Origin: Lysinibacillus sp. FSL W8-0992
GTDB taxonomy: Bacteria > Bacillota > Bacilli > Bacillales_A > Planococcaceae
Direction of reading: 5' to 3'
Assembly (NCBI RefSeq): GCF_038008685.1
Contig: NZ_JBBOZQ010000001.1
Location: 124,001-188,000, forward strand
Length of the DNA: 64,000 nucleotides
The translations under genes were made by a program, and so were the position numbers. Every line of letters begins with the position of its first letter. Position 1 is the stretch's first letter. Positions 1-7,872 of this stretch are shown piece by piece. A model generated the notes under the pieces. The model saw only the letters and a list, made by a program, of their open reading frames with translations, was not told the origin of the DNA and made no database searches.

Positions 1-782
1 AATGGTCCACCTTGGATACCTGGGAAGACAGATTTATTTAATTTTTGCTCCCATTCTTTTGACGCAAGAATTAAACCACCACGTGGTCCACGTAATGTTT
101 TATGTGTTGTAGATGTAACAAAATCAGCGTAAGGAACTGGTGATTGGTGCTCTCCAGCAGCTACTAGCCCAGCGATGTGCGCCATATCCACCATAAAGTA
201 AGCTCCTACTTCGTCTGCGATTTCACGGAATTTTGAGAAGTCAATTTCACGTGGGTATGCAGATGCACCAGCTACAATTAGTTTTGGTTTGTGTGCTAAC
301 GCTTTTTGACGAACGTCTTCATAGTCGATTACATGTGTATCTTCTGTTACACCATACTCTACGAAATTATAAAGGATACCTGAGAAGTTTACAGGAGAAC
401 CATGTGTTAAGTGACCACCATGTGAAAGGTTCATTCCTAGAACTGTGTCACCTGGTTGTAAAATTGTATGGTATACAGCCATGTTTGCTTGTGCACCAGA
501 GTGCGGTTGTACGTTAGCATATTCTGCACCGAAAAGTTCTTTCACACGATCACGTGCAATATCTTCTACTACGTCTACGTGTTCACAGCCACCATAGTAA
601 CGTTTTCCAGGATAACCTTCAGCATATTTGTTAGTAAGAACTGAACCTTGTGCTTCCATTACTGCTTCAGATACAAAGTTTTCAGATGCAATTAACTCGA
701 TATTCGCTTGTTGACGTTTTTTCTCAGCTAAAATCCCATCTAATACTGCTTTGTCTTGTACTGCTAATTTTTCGTATGCCAT
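1..782 (-). CDS. glyA: serine hydroxymethyltransferase, N-terminal part (runs off the window)
   Basis: PLP enzyme that interconverts serine and glycine and charges tetrahydrofolate with a one-carbon unit in the cytoplasm. About 260 codons are present, and the 3' end lies beyond position 1. The translation begins [10 protein letters not shown] and contains the family blocks [24 protein letters not shown] and [15 protein letters not shown]. The PLP-binding lysine is in [13 protein letters not shown], near residue 228. The ATG at 780-782 follows a strong AGGAGG ribosome binding site. It lies downstream of ywlG and rpiB on the same strand, as in Bacillus subtilis. No frameshift or unusual residue is seen in the visible part. 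Confidence 0.97.
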   Translation of the reverse strand, partial: MAYEKLAVQDKAVLDGILAEKKRQQANIELIASENFVSEAVMEAQGSVLTNKYAEGYPGKRYYGGCEHVDVVEDIARDRVKELFGAEYANVQPHSGAQANMAVYHTILQPGDTVLGMNLSHGGHLTHGSPVNFSGILYNFVEYGVTEDTHVIDYEDVRQKALAHKPKLIVAGASAYPREIDFSKFREIADEVGAYFMVDMAHIAGLVAAGEHQSPVPYADFVTSTTHKTLRGPRGGLILASKEWEQKLNKSVFPGIQGGP

Positions 783-844
783 GTTTGAAAAAGCCTCCTA
801 AGTATAATCGTTATTTACATGTACCTCTGACAACAGAAGTAGTG

Positions 845-1387
845 TTATTTATATACAGCACGTTCGCCACCAATTAGTTTTGGACGTGTTGTTGCTACTG
901 TGACAACCGCTTCTCCTACTGATCGCACTGATGTACGAACTGGAACAGCTACTTCTTTTAAATGCATGCCAATTAACGTTTGGCCTATATCAATACCTGC
1001 ATGTGCGCGTATTGCCTCTACAACTACCGGGCTTTCCAATTTTGTATAAGCATACGCTGACATCGATCCACCCGCAGTGCGAACAGGAATAACAGCCACA
1101 GGTTCATAGCCCAACTGTTCTGCAACTGAAGCTTCCATCGTAATAGCTCGATTTATATGCTCACAGCCTTGGAATGCTAAAAATAATTGATGTTTCTTTG
1201 CAAATGCCTGCAATGGCGCAAAAATTGCTTCTGCTGTTTCAAGTGCACCTGCTGTGCCAATTTTCTGACCAATCACTTCAGACGTAGAGCAACCTACGAC
1301 AAAAATAGTCTTTGGTCGCAGTACTACTTGCTCTTCGAATTCACTGAGTAACTGAGTCAATTGCGTTTGTATTTGTTGCACAACCAT
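845..1387 (-). CDS. ywlG: TIGR01440/DUF436 family protein (YwlG)
   Basis: A 180-residue protein of the conserved YwlG family, whose biochemical role is not established. It is recognised from its glycine-rich blocks (VGCSTSEVIGQKIGTAG, VRTAGGSMSAYAY, DIGQTLIGMHL) and from its place between rpiB and glyA. The open frame extends 28 codons further upstream, but the ATG at 1385-1387 is preferred: it has an AAGGGG site in front and matches the usual family length of about 180. The upstream extension runs through a hairpin that looks like the rpiB terminator. Probably cytoplasmic; no signal peptide or membrane segment is seen. Confidence 0.88.
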   Translation of the reverse strand: MVVQQIQTQLTQLLSEFEEQVVLRPKTIFVVGCSTSEVIGQKIGTAGALETAEAIFAPLQAFAKKHQLFLAFQGCEHINRAITMEASVAEQLGYEPVAVIPVRTAGGSMSAYAYTKLESPVVVEAIRAHAGIDIGQTLIGMHLKEVAVPVRTSVRSVGEAVVTVATTRPKLIGGERAVYK

Positions 1388-1440
1388 TAAGCTCAGCCCC
1401 TTATTTTGATGTCTTCTATTTACGTTAGGCGTCAAGCTAA

Positions 1441-1468
1441 GGTAAAAGTGACAGTGCAAGACTGTCAC
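1441..1468 (-). terminator. hairpin after rpiB, possible weak terminator
   Basis: Read on the minus strand, GTGACAGT and ACTGTCAC form a perfect 8-bp stem with a 5-base loop, followed by TTTT. It lies 43 bases past the rpiB stop. The short T-tract suggests partial termination before ywlG. Confidence 0.5.
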
Positions 1469-1510
1469 CACCTATTTGTTTTTGCGTTAACGGCTGAAGA
1501 CGTTCTTGTA

Positions 1511-1948
1511 TTACTGTTCTAATTCAGCGATTTTTTCTACGCGGCGTGTATGACGCCCGCCTTCAAAATCAGTTTCAAGCCATGTTTGCGCGATTTCACG
1601 TGCTAGGCCTGGACCAATTACGCGCTCACCCATCGCTAAAATATTTGAATCATTATGGCAACGTGTTGCCTTTGCACTAAATACATCATGCACTAATGCA
1701 CAACGAATGCCTTTTACTTTGTTCGCAGCGATGGACATGCCAATCCCTGTGCCACAAATTAAAATGCCTTTATCAAATTCCCCGTTAGCAACACCTTCAG
1801 AAACTGGCTTTGCATAATCAGGATAGTCTACTGAATCCGCAGATTGTGGACCAAAATCTTCGTAGCTAATATTAAGCTCATCTAACAGTTGCATAATCTC
1901 ACGACGTAAATTATTGCCTCCGTGATCAGAAGAAATTGCTATTCTCAC
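1511..1948 (-). CDS. rpiB: ribose-5-phosphate isomerase B
   Basis: Interconverts ribose 5-phosphate and ribulose 5-phosphate in the non-oxidative pentose phosphate pathway (YwlF of B. subtilis). The 145 residues match the usual RpiB/LacAB length. The N-terminal SSDHGG substrate-binding block, the catalytic cysteine in ILICGTGIGMS (about residue 65) and the HNDSNILAMGERV block are intact. Translation starts at a GTG (1946-1948) with GAGGGAAC upstream. The arrangement rpiB-ywlG-glyA on one strand is conserved in Bacillaceae. RpiB and the LacA/LacB sugar isomerases share a fold, but the neighbourhood favours RpiB. Confidence 0.95.
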   Translation of the reverse strand: MRIAISSDHGGNNLRREIMQLLDELNISYEDFGPQSADSVDYPDYAKPVSEGVANGEFDKGILICGTGIGMSIAANKVKGIRCALVHDVFSAKATRCHNDSNILAMGERVIGPGLAREIAQTWLETDFEGGRHTRRVEKIAELEQ

Positions 1949-2282
1949 TGGGTTCCCTCATTTCGAAATATAGTCAACATTAGTTTACCACTTCTCTTTC
2001 AAGAATAACATGATTTTTGTTGCAATTTTATGCTGATTTCTCCTAAAAGACGAACATTTCTTGTATTTATATTGAAAAACGTTCATTTTTAAGTACTATT
2101 TCTGTGGATAATGTGAATATCCTGTTAATAAATTCGGATAATGGTCTTTTGTTGTAATATTCCCTCTTCTGAAGTTTTTCTACCTTTTCAACTATAGTGG
2201 ACATACTATTTCAATATTTTTTCATTTGTTCCTGTTAATAACGTTCAAGCTTCCTGTCAACGAGTATTTGGTCAATCCATAG
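1949..2282. other. AT-rich intergenic region upstream of rpiB
   Basis: The region contains one perfect DnaA-box sequence (TGTGGATAA at 2103-2111) and presumably the rpiB promoter. No reading frame with a ribosome binding site, RNA gene or repeat was recognised. Confidence 0.4.
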
Positions 2283-2322
2283 AAAAAACTGTGGACAAGC
2301 TCTTTTTTAAGGCTGTCCACAG
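2283..2322 (-). terminator. intrinsic terminator after the chemoreceptor gene
   Basis: On the minus strand, CTGTGGACA pairs with TGTCCACAG and is followed directly by six T. It lies about 40 bases beyond the chemoreceptor stop codon. Confidence 0.85.
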
Positions 2323-2360
2323 TCTGTCATTTACATGTATTATTTAAATGCTTTTTCTTA

Positions 2361-3644
2361 CTATGCTTCTCTATCAAATTGTAGAATCATTTTATGCAAC
2401 GCTTCGGATTGTTTTTTCAAGTCTTGTGCAAGTTGTTCTACTTGTTCAATTGCATGTGCTTGCTCTTCTGTTGCACTGCTCACTTCTTGTGCACCAGCCG
2501 ATGTTTCTTGAGCAATGGCTGCTACTTCTTGTGATTGTCGAGCAGTTGTTTCAATATTGTGCATTTGTTTTTCAATTAATGAAGAAATCTCTACAATCGC
2601 GTTTGCCATTTCATGGACACTTGATGACATCCCTTCAACCGCAGTCGTAGTTTCAGAAACACGCGCTGCCTCTTTAGTCGCAAATGATACTTGTTGATTC
2701 ATTTGTTTCACAACAACTTCAACATTATGTTGCATTGATTGAATAAGAGTCGTAATTCCTTGTACAGCCTTTGCACTTTCATCGGCCAAGCCACGAACCT
2801 CTTCTGCCACAACCGCAAAGCCTTTGCCATGTTCTCCTGCACGGGCAGCTTCGATAGATGCATTTAATGCTAGTAAATTTGTTTGTGCCGCAATATCACC
2901 TACTAAACTAATGATACGCTCAACTTGTCCAGCATTGTCTTCTAATGTACGAATACTTTCTAGTGCTTCGTTGTTGCCAGCTGCAATTTGTTGAATGCTA
3001 TTGACTAACGTTTCAATCGCTTTTGTTGTATTAGTTAAATTATGTAAAATCTCTTTCGATTGTACTGCTGACTGTTCCGCTCTAGTATTCACTTCTGTTG
3101 CTAATGTGCGTACATCTTCAATCGCCTCTGCTGTATCTTGTACTGCTGTAGCTGAAGCTTCTGCTCCTGCGGAAATATGTTTTACCGTCACCGCAATACC
3201 GTCTGCTTTCTTTGTCGCAACAGCGGTTTCATCGGATAACTTGATAATCGATTGATTTGTTTGTTGAAAGTTTTGATCGATACTTTCTACCATGTGGCGT
3301 AAATTTAACACCATTTGTTGGAATGCTACTGCCACTGAACGAATCTCATCATTCGTTTTTGGCATCACTACATCCTCACCAATTTTTCCTTCTGCTACGC
3401 GTGTAGCAGAGTATTCAAGTCGCTGTAACGGCTTAATTAAAATAACGCTGAAAATTGCCGCTAAAATACCTGACCATATAATCCCTAATAAATAAGTAAT
3501 CACTTCAAATAGCTTACGATTAATTTCTGGGAAAAAAGTAGGTTGTATAAATTCAATGAATACAAAGCTGATACTATACGTGATCAGTGCAAGAATACTT
3601 ACAAATAATACTAGTTTAAGTCGTAAGCCAAACTGTTTTTTCAT
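2361..3644 (-). CDS. methyl-accepting chemotaxis protein with a minimal sensor region
   Basis: Chemoreceptor of 427 residues. Two hydrophobic segments (about residues 9-31 and 43-66) are separated by only about a dozen residues, so there is almost no extracellular ligand domain. A HAMP linker ([17 protein letters not shown]) follows, then a full cytoplasmic signalling coiled coil with the conserved tip [19 protein letters not shown], which couples to CheA/CheW. The ATG at 3642-3644 is chosen because GAGGGG precedes it; the in-frame TTG four codons upstream overlaps the ywlE stop region. It lies 8 bases after ywlE. The short outer loop suggests sensing of membrane state, energy or an internal signal; the ligand is unknown. 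Confidence 0.92.
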   Translation of the reverse strand: MKKQFGLRLKLVLFVSILALITYSISFVFIEFIQPTFFPEINRKLFEVITYLLGIIWSGILAAIFSVILIKPLQRLEYSATRVAEGKIGEDVVMPKTNDEIRSVAVAFQQMVLNLRHMVESIDQNFQQTNQSIIKLSDETAVATKKADGIAVTVKHISAGAEASATAVQDTAEAIEDVRTLATEVNTRAEQSAVQSKEILHNLTNTTKAIETLVNSIQQIAAGNNEALESIRTLEDNAGQVERIISLVGDIAAQTNLLALNASIEAARAGEHGKGFAVVAEEVRGLADESAKAVQGITTLIQSMQHNVEVVVKQMNQQVSFATKEAARVSETTTAVEGMSSSVHEMANAIVEISSLIEKQMHNIETTARQSQEVAAIAQETSAGAQEVSSATEEQAHAIEQVEQLAQDLKKQSEALHKMILQFDREA

Positions 3645-3652
3645 AGTGCCCC

Positions 3653-4093
3653 TCAATTCTTCTCAAGTATTTTAACTAACTGTTCTACTAATTTCTCTAG
3701 TTCTGTAAATGTTTCTTCATAAATAGCTTTATTTCCGCCGTAAGGGTCTACAACATTCTCTAAACTTCCTTCGTTCGCATATTCTTTCAGTGTAAAAACT
3801 TTTTTTTCTGTGTTCGGGTAGTAAGCGATAATAGTATCTCTGTGCGCTGTCGTCATTGTTAAAATTAAATCGGCCCACTCTATTTCAGCCATAGATAATT
3901 GTGTTGCTGAATGTTGATGTGTCATATTCGCTTCATTTAAAACTTGCTGCGCATGTGCTGACATTTCAGCGTTCGGCATTGCATAAATACCAGCAGAACG
4001 AACCTGAACATTGTTGATTTGCTTATGCTTTAAAATAACCTCTGCCATCGGACTGCGACAAGTATTTCCGGTACAAACAAATAATATATTCAC
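3653..4093 (-). CDS. ywlE: low-molecular-weight phosphatase, protein-arginine phosphatase YwlE
   Basis: A 146-residue member of the low-molecular-weight tyrosine phosphatase fold. The P-loop is [13 protein letters not shown] (CX5R) and the general-acid aspartate is in VDPYGGN. A threonine sits between Asn and Cys in the loop (CTGNTCR), the residue reported to give B. subtilis YwlE its preference for phospho-arginine, so it probably reverses McsB arginine phosphorylation. The open frame extends upstream over the neighbouring gene, but the GTG at 4091-4093 follows a strong AAGGAAGGTGAT site and gives the normal length. It is 17 bases after ywlD, in an operon-like arrangement. Confidence 0.93.
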   Translation of the reverse strand: MNILFVCTGNTCRSPMAEVILKHKQINNVQVRSAGIYAMPNAEMSAHAQQVLNEANMTHQHSATQLSMAEIEWADLILTMTTAHRDTIIAYYPNTEKKVFTLKEYANEGSLENVVDPYGGNKAIYEETFTELEKLVEQLVKILEKN

Positions 4094-4110
4094 ACTTATC
4101 ACCTTCCTTA

Positions 4111-4608
4111 TTATTTTCGGAGCGCTAAAATACTCATAATGATAAAAACAAATCCTGCAATAATTTGAATTTTGTTTCCAAAAAAAACCTGACTTCTGCG
4201 TGCTATAACTAAAGCCCCATATGCGCAAATGAAAGCACTCATTCCAGCACTAATAATAAAAATTGTTTTTTCTAAGTTAAGCATACCAAAAGAAACACTT
4301 ACTGAAAAGGTATCTAGGCTAGCAGTCACAGCTAATAATACAGGTGAAATGGTTATTTTCTCATTTTTGTTGGAAGACAAAAGTAAATGTAGACCAATGC
4401 TAAATAATAGAATACAGGAAATCCATTGACCCCAATCTAATAAAAAACGCACTAAGTAATTTCCTAATTCAAAGCCGAGTAGTGGAAAAAGCATATGTAA
4501 TGTTGCTGTCCACATTGACAAAAATAATCGATATTTAACATTTGGAATTAATACAAATAAACCGACGACATCGACAGACGTTAAAATACCTGCAAGAATA
4601 CCCTGCAA
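4111..4608 (-). CDS. ywlD: MntP/YwlD-like membrane protein, putative manganese efflux pump
   Basis: A 165-residue integral membrane protein with about six hydrophobic segments, built as two similar halves each with an aspartate-bearing segment (TSVDVVGLFV near residue 11 and TASLDTFSVSVSFG near residue 95). This layout is that of the MntP/YtaF cation-efflux families. Position next to ywlE and ywlC matches B. subtilis ywlD. The start is a TTG (4606-4608) preceded by AAGGAGTG. Manganese as substrate is inferred from the family only. Residues VDVVGLFV in the first half are less typical than in confirmed MntP proteins. Confidence 0.7.
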   Translation of the reverse strand: MQGILAGILTSVDVVGLFVLIPNVKYRLFLSMWTATLHMLFPLLGFELGNYLVRFLLDWGQWISCILLFSIGLHLLLSSNKNEKITISPVLLAVTASLDTFSVSVSFGMLNLEKTIFIISAGMSAFICAYGALVIARRSQVFFGNKIQIIAGFVFIIMSILALRK

Positions 4609-4742
4609 GAATGCACTCCTTCGCTTCCTAATATTTTATCATTTTATGCTCGGAAATACAGTATTATCATAATGAACGATAAGACATTTTCCATATTATA
4701 AAATCCTATTTTTAAATGATTAATAGAGAATTGTTTGTGACT

Positions 4743-5095
4743 TGTTTGAGTGCCTGACACTTTAAATTGTAAAAACCCACTTCGCTTTCCGTGGGCACAG
4801 AGTAAGCCGCAACCCTCGCTAGCGCGCGGTTTGTTGCGTCTTACTACTTGTGCTGTTCCCGCAGGAGTCTACGTGGATTTTTACTTAGTTGTTATGCTAA
4901 TACGGTAAATTGTTTGTGTGCCTGGCACTTTAAATCGCAAAAATCCACTTCGCTTTCCGCGGGCACAGAGTAAGTCGCAACCCTCGCTAATGCGCGGTTT
5001 GTTGCGTCTTACTACTTGTTCTGTCCCGCAGGAGTCTACGTGGATTTTTACTTAGTTGTTATGCTAACACGGTAAATTGTTTGTGTGCCTGGCAC
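4743..5095. repeat. two tandem copies of the GTGCCTGGCAC-tagged palindromic repeat
   Basis: Three tags (about 18 bases, TGTTTG.GTGCCTG.CAC) begin at 4743, 4911 and 5078, giving periods of 168 and 167. Between tags lies an imperfect palindrome of about 120 bases: AAAATCCACTTCGC near one end pairs with GTGGATTTTT at the other, and GTAAG.CGCAA pairs with TTGCGTCTTAC in the centre. The two copies are nearly identical, which suggests a recent tandem duplication. Related copies occur at 18.5, 45.6, 49.4 and 54.6 kb. Confidence 0.9.
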
Positions 5096-5101
5096 TCATA
5101 T

Positions 5102-5133
5102 AAAAAAACCCATCTTATATAGATGAGTTTTTT
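5102..5133. terminator. bidirectional terminator-type hairpin after ywlC
   Basis: An almost perfect palindrome (ACCCATCT, a short loop, AGATGAGT) is bounded by A-runs on one side and T-runs on the other. It can terminate ywlC transcription on the minus strand and would also work on the plus strand. Confidence 0.75.
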
Positions 5134-5149
5134 ATTATAGTCTTATTAA

Positions 5150-5254
5150 ATCGCCGGGAAACTTGGGAGAATCGCCGGTTGAAGTTCTTGAAACGCCGAT
5201 AAGAAAGTTGAAATCGCCGATACTTAGTGCAAAATCGCTGATAGATCCACTAAT
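5150..5254 (-). repeat. five-unit array with exact 21-bp period (ATCGGCGAT family), copy 1
   Basis: The plus strand shows ATCGCCG-type cores beginning at 5150, 5171, 5192, 5213 and 5234, each exactly 21 bases apart, with the remaining bases of each unit variable. On the minus strand the core reads ATCGGCGAT. The array starts at the ywlC stop codon, in the direction of ywlC transcription. The last unit has CGCTG in place of CGCCG. A second five-unit array of the same family is at 62700-62804. Confidence 0.85.
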
Positions 5255-6288
5255 TAAAGTGAATACCATTTGCCACCAGCCGCTTTTTCAAGTCTGTTCA
5301 TAATAGCAGCGCCTACACCTTCTGTAGATGTCGTCGTCACTAGAATAACGGTAGCTTCTGTTTTATCACATGCTCGTAACGCATGATATAGTGCCGCGCC
5401 CATCTCTTCTTTACTACCTGCTTCACCAATTGAAAAGTAATAATCTATGTTAATATGCTTAAAGCTCTCAGGTGCTAGAAGTGCTACTTTATGATGTTGG
5501 GCTTGAAGTTGTTGTATGGCTTGCTGTACTTTTTGTTCATCACAGTCTATTAAGTATACGGGTGCATTAGGAGCATAATGCGTATACTTCATGCCTGGAG
5601 CTTTCGGCGTCTCTTCCATTGTCTGCTCCATTTTAGTCGGTTGAATAACCGGACCTATTACGGACTCTAACATTTCCTTTGTAATGCCACCCGGACGTAA
5701 TATAACTGGTGGTTCATGCGTAACATCTAGCACAGTTGATTCAAAGCCAATTCCTGTAGAACCTCCATCTAAAATATACGGTATGTACCCTTCTAAATCA
5801 TCTTTTACATGAATCGCTTCTGTTGGGCTTGGTTTCCCGCTACGATTCGCACTTGGAGCAGCAAGTGGTTTTTGAATTTGCTGTAATAATGCTAGTGCAA
5901 CTGGATGATCCGGCATACGAATTCCGACAGTCTTTAATCCAGCTGTCACACTTTCTGCCAGAACATTTGGCTTTACTGGCATAATGAGTGTAAGAGGACC
6001 TGGCCAAAATGCATCCATACATTTTTTTGCGAGCTCAGAAATATGTTCGATATAAAGATTAACTTCCTCTTTCGTTCCTATGTGGACAATAAGTGGATTA
6101 TCTGAAGGACGCCCTTTTGCCTTAAATATCTTTCTGACTGCATCATCATTTGTAGCGACTGCACCTAAACCGTAAACCGTTTCTGTTGGAAATGCCACAA
6201 CCTCTCCAGCATTTAAGATATCCACAGCTTGTGCATAAGTTATTTGACTATTCACATTACTATCCACAATCTTACACACGGTTTCCAT
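5254..6288 (-). CDS. ywlC: threonylcarbamoyl-AMP synthase (Sua5/TsaC family)
   Basis: Makes threonylcarbamoyl-adenylate from threonine, bicarbonate and ATP for the t6A37 modification of ANN-decoding tRNAs. The 344 residues give the full two-domain Sua5 form: an N-terminal YrdC/TsaC domain (GEVVAFPTETVYGLGA, KGRPSDNPL, APSANRSGKPSPT) and a C-terminal Sua5 domain (about residues 230-344, starting near APGMKYTHYAP). The start is ATG 6286-6288 with GAAGG upstream. Near-perfect DnaA-box sequences lie just upstream and over the first codons. The neighbours ywlD and spoIIR match B. subtilis. Confidence 0.95.
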   Translation of the reverse strand: METVCKIVDSNVNSQITYAQAVDILNAGEVVAFPTETVYGLGAVATNDDAVRKIFKAKGRPSDNPLIVHIGTKEEVNLYIEHISELAKKCMDAFWPGPLTLIMPVKPNVLAESVTAGLKTVGIRMPDHPVALALLQQIQKPLAAPSANRSGKPSPTEAIHVKDDLEGYIPYILDGGSTGIGFESTVLDVTHEPPVILRPGGITKEMLESVIGPVIQPTKMEQTMEETPKAPGMKYTHYAPNAPVYLIDCDEQKVQQAIQQLQAQHHKVALLAPESFKHINIDYYFSIGEAGSKEEMGAALYHALRACDKTEATVILVTTTSTEGVGAAIMNRLEKAAGGKWYSL

Positions 6289-6698
6289 ATGAAAAACCTT
6301 CTTTCAATCGTTGTTTTTTTCTGAATTATCCACATTTTGTTCATAACTTATCAATAATTGTGTATAAGTTATCTGAATTTGTGCACAATTACTCAAAAAA
6401 TCCTTTTATCCATTCCCAAATAAAGAATGTTACATGTTCTTTTTCTTCTGCCTTTTCTTCCTCTTTTTCCGGTTCACAAATAGACGGGAAAATGCTACAC
6501 CACCAGTTATCACCACGTGCATCGCCAATTTTCACGACAATCGAATGGTACATATTTTGTGGATAAAACATCGCATCTTGTCTCTTCGGCGGAAATAAGT
6601 TATCCCCAAGTAACACTTGTGTACGCAATTGTGGATAATTTTCTTTTAATTCTGCTTCAATACTCTCTTTTAATATAACAAAATTATTATTATCCACA
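6260..6698. promoter_or_regulatory. cluster of DnaA-box sequences over the ywlC/spoIIR junction
   Basis: Perfect TTATCCACA 9-mers (either strand) are at 6328-6336, 6558-6566, 6630-6638 and 6690-6698. One-mismatch forms are at 6260-6268, 6361-6369, 6382-6390 and 6600-6608. Only scattered single boxes were noticed elsewhere in the window (for example 2103 and 8004). The density suggests a DnaA-binding cluster. Some boxes lie inside spoIIR codons. Confidence 0.6.
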
Positions 6699-6970
6699 TT
6701 TGTAGTTGAACCTACTTGTATTAAATAAGGTTTTAAATCTTGGACAAGTTGTTCTTTTTCTAGCTGATCATCTGTTGTGTTGCTATTAGCTATAACTCTT
6801 ATACGAAAATCGTTTTCTTGTTCATTATTCGTAGCTTCCTTTGCAGAACCTATTAATGATGGAATATATAAAATACATAGTTGTAAAGCTATCGCCATAA
6901 TTACTAGTCTAGTAAAAGCCAGCACAATATTTAGTTTTGGAAATCTAACAATCTTGTATTCGTTTAACAT
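6389..6970 (-). CDS. spoIIR: stage II sporulation protein R
   Basis: Forespore-made signal protein that is exported to the intermembrane space and triggers SpoIIGA to process pro-sigma-E in the mother cell. The 193 residues begin with a hydrophobic export segment (about residues 14-40). The SpoIIR core follows: FRIRVIANSNTTDDQ, LLGDNLFPPK and YHSIVVKIG followed by GDNWWCSIFPSIC. A lysine/glutamate-rich tail near the C-terminus is lineage-specific. ATG 6968-6970 follows GGAGGG. A sigma-F-type promoter overlaps the end of prmC. A hairpin (6979-7009) pairs CTCCTT with the AAGGAG of the ribosome binding site and could limit translation of longer transcripts. Confidence 0.95.
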   Translation of the reverse strand: MLNEYKIVRFPKLNIVLAFTRLVIMAIALQLCILYIPSLIGSAKEATNNEQENDFRIRVIANSNTTDDQLEKEQLVQDLKPYLIQVGSTTNVDNNNFVILKESIEAELKENYPQLRTQVLLGDNLFPPKRQDAMFYPQNMYHSIVVKIGDARGDNWWCSIFPSICEPEKEEEKAEEKEHVTFFIWEWIKGFFE

Positions 6971-6990
6971 AAAAATCCCTCCTTGCTCAA

Positions 6991-7020
6991 CATTGTTGTC
7001 AAGAAGGAGATTCTTTATAC
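6991..7020 (-). promoter_or_regulatory. sigma-F-type promoter for spoIIR
   Basis: On the minus strand GTATA (7016-7020), a 15-base spacer and GACAACAATG (6991-7000) match the sigma-F consensus GYATA-15-GGNNANAHTR at all defined positions but one. The -35 overlaps the prmC stop codon. Transcription would start only a few bases before the ribosome binding site. Confidence 0.65.
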
Positions 7021-7872
7021 ATCAATTTCACAAAAAACCATGCGAGGTTTTCCATTAATATCTTTTTCAACGGTAACAGTAGCTTGTGGAAAACTTTCTT
7101 TAAAAAATTTCGCTACTTGCTCTCCTTGTGTATAACCAATTTCAAGACCGATCAAAGATGGTTTATTCATCAGTGCTGGGAGCTGTTGTGCTAATTTGCG
7201 ATATAAAATAAGCCCATTTTCTTCTGCAAAAAGTGCACTATGCGGTTCATGCTCTAGTACGATGCTAGACATGTCCTTCGCTTCTTCCATTGCAATATAC
7301 GGAGGATTAGATAAAACAATATCAAACGTTTCTCCAACGAGGGGTGCTGTTAAATCACCTAGACGAAAATCGATATCCGCCTCAAGTAGTTGTGCATTTT
7401 TTTGTGCCGTTGATAATGCTGCTGCAGATAAATCCGTTGCCACTACTGTTAGCTCAGGACATTCTAGCTTCATAGAAATAGCAATAGCACCACTACCTGT
7501 CCCGATATCTGCTAGCTTTATTGTTTTCTTATTAAATAATTGTTTGATGCGATTGCTTGTTGCTAGCACTAACTCCTCTGTTTCAGGTCTTGGAATGAGC
7601 ACCGATTCATCCACAATAAATGTACGTCCATAAAATTCTTCACTGCCGATACAATACTGTACAGGTCGTCCACTAGCATGCTCTTCAATCAGTTTTATAA
7701 ACTGTTGACTTTGCTCTACTGTTAACGAATCTTGTAAGTGTAGCATAACACCCGAATACGATGTGCCCAGTATATGTTGCATCACAATACGACCCGCGGT
7801 TTCTTCACGTCCATTATCCACTAAAAAAGAAGAAGCCCAATCAAGGGCCTCCATCACATTTTTATAGGTCAT
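7015..7872 (-). CDS. prmC: peptide chain release factor N5-glutamine methyltransferase
   Basis: Methylates the glutamine of the GGQ motif of release factors RF1 and RF2 using S-adenosylmethionine. The 285 residues contain an N-terminal helical domain, the SAM-binding [14 protein letters not shown] block, and the catalytic NPPY motif (LSNPPYIA, about residue 190). The ATG at 7870-7872 lies inside the last codons of prfA (11-base overlap), so the two are probably translationally coupled and the substrate and modifying enzyme are made together. The sigma-F promoter of spoIIR begins at its stop codon. Confidence 0.96.
   Translation of the reverse strand: MTYKNVMEALDWASSFLVDNGREETAGRIVMQHILGTSYSGVMLHLQDSLTVEQSQQFIKLIEEHASGRPVQYCIGSEEFYGRTFIVDESVLIPRPETEELVLATSNRIKQLFNKKTIKLADIGTGSGAIAISMKLECPELTVVATDLSAAALSTAQKNAQLLEADIDFRLGDLTAPLVGETFDIVLSNPPYIAMEEAKDMSSIVLEHEPHSALFAEENGLILYRKLAQQLPALMNKPSLIGLEIGYTQGEQVAKFFKESFPQATVTVEKDINGKPRMVFCEIDV

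Noticed and set aside
5150-5254. 21-bp array as a CRISPR or coding minisatellite
   Set aside because: Only a 7-9 base core is conserved per unit, too short for CRISPR; no start codon or ribosome binding site supports translation.
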